Positions 61,584 to 64,000 of a DNA stretch of 64,000 nucleotides are shown piece by piece; positions within the stretch are counted from its first letter, which is position 1, and each line of letters begins with the position of its first letter. A program made the position numbers and the translations under genes. This DNA is from CAWGQN01 sp963824885 (GTDB lineage Bacteria; Actinomycetota; Actinomycetes; Actinomycetales; Microbacteriaceae): contig CAWGQN010000005.1 in NCBI GenBank assembly GCA_963824885.1, forward strand, positions 124,001 through 188,000, read 5' to 3'. A model generated the notes under the pieces. The model saw only the letters and a program-made list of their open reading frames with translations, was not told the DNA's origin and ran no database searches.

Positions 61584-61615
61584 CGTCACGATCTCCAGAA
61601 CGCAGCCTGGAGAAA
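61584..61615 (+). repeat. Intercistronic repeat, copy A (32 bp)
   Basis: A 32-bp segment starting CGTCACGATCTCC, identical to the one at 62524-62555. It contains a 7-bp hairpin TCTCCAG/CTGGAGA. It lies between permeases 2 and 3. Confidence 0.85.
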
Positions 61616-61650
61616 CACGCCTACAAAACATTACGAAAGCAGAAGCCCTG

Positions 61651-62484
61651 ATGAGCACCACAACAATTTCTGTTTCTCCCCGCTGTGCGCACGGCCCGAC
61701 CACAGCGACGACGTTTGCTGGAACCCTGAAATCGGAGTGGATCAAACTCACGACCGTTAGGTCCACGATCTGGTCGTTGATCATCCTCACCGTCGTCACA
61801 CTCGGGTTAGCCGCGCTCATGGGTAGTCGCAGGGTAGAAAAGCCTCCGACGTATGAAATGGTGAGAGAACTCGTGATTGATTCCGCATCTAATTCGATCA
61901 CCTTGACGTGTTTGGTGGTCGCGGTTCTCGGGGTCCTGTTTTCGGCGGGCGAGTACGGGACGGGCAGTATCCGGTCCACGATGACGGCAACCCCGCGCCG
62001 GCTCCCCGTACTGTGGGCAAAAACGGTGGTACTCGGGTTGAGCACGTTCGTCTTCGGATTCATCCTGTCGATCGCATCCATCGCAATCGTGGCCGGACAG
62101 CATGCTGCGCGCGGGTTAGATAATGTCAGCGTTGACTCTGTTACTCTCGCTGCCGCGTGCGCTGCTGCCGGATATCTCGCGTTGACAGCGATCTTCGCGC
62201 TGGCCATTGGATTCATTGTTCGAAGCGTGCCCGCCGGAATCAGCATCGTCGTCGGAATCCTCTTCGCCATCCCCGTGGTTGCCTCGATCATAGGAGAATC
62301 TGTCACATGGGTGAACGACGTCGCCGTTTATCAATTCACTAGAAGCGGGTCCAGCTTCTACAAGATGGTTCCCGCACACTATCCGGGCGCACTAGAGCCC
62401 TGGGCGGGAGGACTAATCGTGGCCGCGTGGGTTGCGATCGCGACACTCATTGCAGCAACAATTGTGAAAACCAGGGACGTGTAA
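61651..62484 (+). CDS. ABC-2 type permease, paralogue 3 of 4
   Basis: A 277-residue paralogue, the shortest copy through a reduced loop between helices 3 and 4. TLKSEWIKLTTVRSTIWSL, VLFSAGEYGTGSIRSTMTATPRRLPV and FALAIGFIVRSVPAGISIVVG are kept. The C-terminus is KTRDV. An upstream ACGAAAGCAGAAGCCC retains the duplicated junction sequence, but the mini-ORF frame is lost. Relation to copies 1 and 2 is closest in the helix 1 and helix 2-3 regions. Confidence 0.87.
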   Translation: MSTTTISVSPRCAHGPTTATTFAGTLKSEWIKLTTVRSTIWSLIILTVVTLGLAALMGSRRVEKPPTYEMVRELVIDSASNSITLTCLVVAVLGVLFSAGEYGTGSIRSTMTATPRRLPVLWAKTVVLGLSTFVFGFILSIASIAIVAGQHAARGLDNVSVDSVTLAAACAAAGYLALTAIFALAIGFIVRSVPAGISIVVGILFAIPVVASIIGESVTWVNDVAVYQFTRSGSSFYKMVPAHYPGALEPWAGGLIVAAWVAIATLIAATIVKTRDV

Positions 62485-62523
62485 GCACATGACAACCCGG
62501 AATGACAACACATCGTGTCATTC

Positions 62524-62555
62524 CGTCACGATCTCCAGAACGCAGCCTGGAGAAA
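62524..62555 (+). repeat. Intercistronic repeat, copy B (32 bp)
   Basis: Identical to the segment at 61584-61615, 940 bp away and at the equivalent place after permease 3. The shared spacing supports tandem duplication of a permease-plus-spacer unit. Confidence 0.85.
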
Positions 62556-62559
62556 TAAG

Positions 62560-62604
62560 GGGTGGTGTTCGGACGCGCGCGTTGGACGCGTCCGAACACC
62601 ACCC
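62560..62604. terminator. Strong 18-bp hairpin between permeases 3 and 4
   Basis: GGGTGGTGTTCGGACGCG (62560-62577) and its perfect complement (62587-62604) flank a 9-nt loop. No T-run follows. It may be a terminator that separates permease 4 from the rest, or an attenuator lowering its expression. Confidence 0.65.
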
Positions 62605-62634
62605 GCCACAATCAATTATGAAAGCGAACTCATA

Positions 62635-63480
62635 GTGAGCACCCCGCATTCCCCTCGACGGGCGACCAGCTCGCTCACGACCGCAACTCTCGCACGAAAC
62701 CTCAAATCAGAATGGGTCAAACTGACCACGCTCCAATCCGTCGCGTGGTTGGTGATCGTGCTGATCGGGATCACGATTGGAATTGCCTTCCTTATGGGAG
62801 GCGCCGCCTGGAAGGACCCGGCGTTCTCTTATGATGCGGTCCAAAAATCGATAATCACCATGGCGTTTGGGTCCATTCCGTTGACGAGTCTGCTCTTTAC
62901 CGTTGTTGGGGTCACGTTTTCAGCGGGGGAATACTCCTCGGGAGGCATCCGAACCACACTTACCGCGACGCCGCGGAGGCTCCCCGTGCTCTGGGCAAAA
63001 ATTATTGTCCTTGGAATCGCCGCGTTCACCGTCGCACTCGTCGTGTTGACTGCGGCGGTCACAATCGTGGCGGCGCAATTTGCCGAAGTCACCGGGCATT
63101 TCGTGAGTGTTGGCGACCCGGCAATGCTGGGCTCCCTCGTCGGCGGGGCCGGATATCTCGCTTTCGCGGCACTCTTCGCGCTGACCGTAGGGTTCGTTGT
63201 CCGAAGCCACGTCGCGGCGGGGATTAGTATCGTCGTTGGATTATTCTTCGTTGTCCCCATAATTATTGGCGAATTAGCGGATTTGATGAAAATAGGCTGG
63301 CTCTACGATGCCTCCGCGTACGAATTCCCGAATGCCGGAATGTCGCTGTACAACGGTGGCCTCGGGACTTCCTTTGTTGCACCCGCTCTCGCCCCAACCG
63401 AAGGCTTCCTGGTCGTCGTGGCGTGGGTAGCAATCACGGCGATCATTGCCGCGGTGCTCTTCAAGAAACGAGACGCCTAG
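62635..63480 (+). CDS. ABC-2 type permease, paralogue 4 of 4 (most diverged)
   Basis: A 281-residue paralogue from the GTG at 62635; the frame upstream crosses the hairpin and is not coding. NLKSEWVKLTTLQSVAWLV, VTFSAGEYSSGGIRTTLTATPRRLPV and FALTVGFVVRSHVAAGISIVVG align with the other copies but with more changes. An ATGAAAGCGAAC before the start again recalls the ATPase tail junction. The protein ends FKKRDA. The large hairpin upstream suggests separate control. Confidence 0.86.
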   Translation: MSTPHSPRRATSSLTTATLARNLKSEWVKLTTLQSVAWLVIVLIGITIGIAFLMGGAAWKDPAFSYDAVQKSIITMAFGSIPLTSLLFTVVGVTFSAGEYSSGGIRTTLTATPRRLPVLWAKIIVLGIAAFTVALVVLTAAVTIVAAQFAEVTGHFVSVGDPAMLGSLVGGAGYLAFAALFALTVGFVVRSHVAAGISIVVGLFFVVPIIIGELADLMKIGWLYDASAYEFPNAGMSLYNGGLGTSFVAPALAPTEGFLVVVAWVAITAIIAAVLFKKRDA

Positions 63481-63564
63481 CGGCAGCCTTCTGATCGAGT
63501 CGAGCACACACCTCGACTGCCAGGCAACGAACGGTATCGCGCTTGTGTCTGATTCCCGTCAACT

Positions 63565-64000
63565 CTATTGGCCCGATTGGGTAATGGTCGTAAAAAGAAC
63601 CTGGTCAGAGGCAATAAATGAAATTAGCACCGTCCAGAATATTGTCGCGGCAATAATGCCCGCCGTGAGTGGGACGTAGAAGGCCACGCGCCGACGCGTC
63701 ATGAGACGCGTCGAAATGGCGAGTGCGAGCACGAACAGCGCGATGTGCGACACGGTAATCGCTATGGTGATGGTGCCCAAAATGGCCGGGGGCGTGTAAA
63801 TGCCGAGACTGTGCAAGGCATATTCCGACTGAATGTATTGCCCGAGGCCGTTGACCGAAACGATTGCGAACGAGCAGCCGATGAGTCCGGCGATCAGCAG
63901 GATGCACGTGGCCACAATATCGGCCTTGAGTGGTTTTCGATCCTCCATGCGAACGTCGACGGACGGCGCGGGGCGCACGGCAACCGACGCCTTTTGCTCT
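63565..64000 (-). CDS. Small polytopic membrane protein (DUF6264-like), 5' end outside window
   Basis: The frame is open to the window edge (EQKASVAVRPAPS before the possible GTG at 63978), so the N-terminus may lie outside. About four hydrophobic segments are seen, with QYIQSEYALHSLGIYTPP between the first two and TRLMTRRRVAFYVPLTAG before the last. This pattern recalls the DUF6264 family of Microbacteriaceae, from memory only. Function unknown. It converges on the permease array. Confidence 0.6.
   Translation of the reverse strand, partial: EQKASVAVRPAPSVDVRMEDRKPLKADIVATCILLIAGLIGCSFAIVSVNGLGQYIQSEYALHSLGIYTPPAILGTITIAITVSHIALFVLALAISTRLMTRRRVAFYVPLTAGIIAATIFWTVLISFIASDQVLFTTITQSGQ

Noticed and set aside
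61584..62555. CRISPR-like array from the repeated spacer in the permease locus
   Set aside because: Only two copies 940 bp apart with coding sequence between them; no cas genes.

Overview
The window is chromosomal DNA from an actinomycete, most likely a member of the Microbacteriaceae (Actinomycetota). Support comes from the fairly high GC content, frequent GTG and TTG starts, many 4-bp ATGA/GTGA gene overlaps, and actinobacterial gene orders and families: tRNA-Gln/glmU/prs/rplY/pth/mfd, eno/ftsB/DUF501, a BsaP-type protein after bioB, DUF4307, DUF4245 and an LCP protein. The family-level assignment is inferred from gene content, not computed.

Layout. 1-3724: the end of metG, then tatD, rsmA and ispE. 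3757-9571: a tightly overlapping biotin operon (bioB, bsaP, bioA, bioF, bioD) ending in a cytochrome P450 that may supply the pimeloyl precursor but lacks the usual ExxR motif. 9646-10792: tRNA-Gln, then an accessory cassette on the minus strand (secreted protein plus small membrane protein) and degenerate repeats. 10957-18642: glmU, prs, rplY, pth, mfd, with convergent nhaA. 20029-26589: hisS, eno, ftsB, a DUF501 gene, a membrane-anchored subtilisin and a type II NADH dehydrogenase. 26644-29534: a second accessory island after a tRNA-Leu of unusual shape. It holds a secreted-protein gene split by two in-frame stops, a coupled small partner gene, and a complete IS3-family element.

29617-33109: an AcuI-like reductase, two secreted single Ig-domain paralogues and a fatty acid desaturase. 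33251-40850: a kdp potassium-pump operon with kdpF and another tiny membrane ORF. The kdpD kinase is intact, but kdpE is cut off inside its receiver domain. 40824-46489: a DUF916-like surface protein, an LCP ligase and a three-gene sugar ABC transporter preceded by three regularly spaced palindromes. 46596-58505: housekeeping and membrane genes (lemA, htpX, ilvA, greA, a hemolysin III/TrhA family gene, uppS, a prepilin peptidase, and a minus-strand xseA-xseB-DUF4245-carbonic anhydrase-fumC cluster, with ispH diverging from it). 58661-63480: an exporter locus with one ATPase and four tandem paralogous permeases. The ATPase reading frame is written almost entirely in codons ending in G or T. The window ends in a partial small membrane protein.

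The regions most worth a second look are the ATPase/four-permease locus, the two tRNA-linked secreted-protein cassettes, the P450 without ExxR in the biotin operon, and the truncated KdpE.
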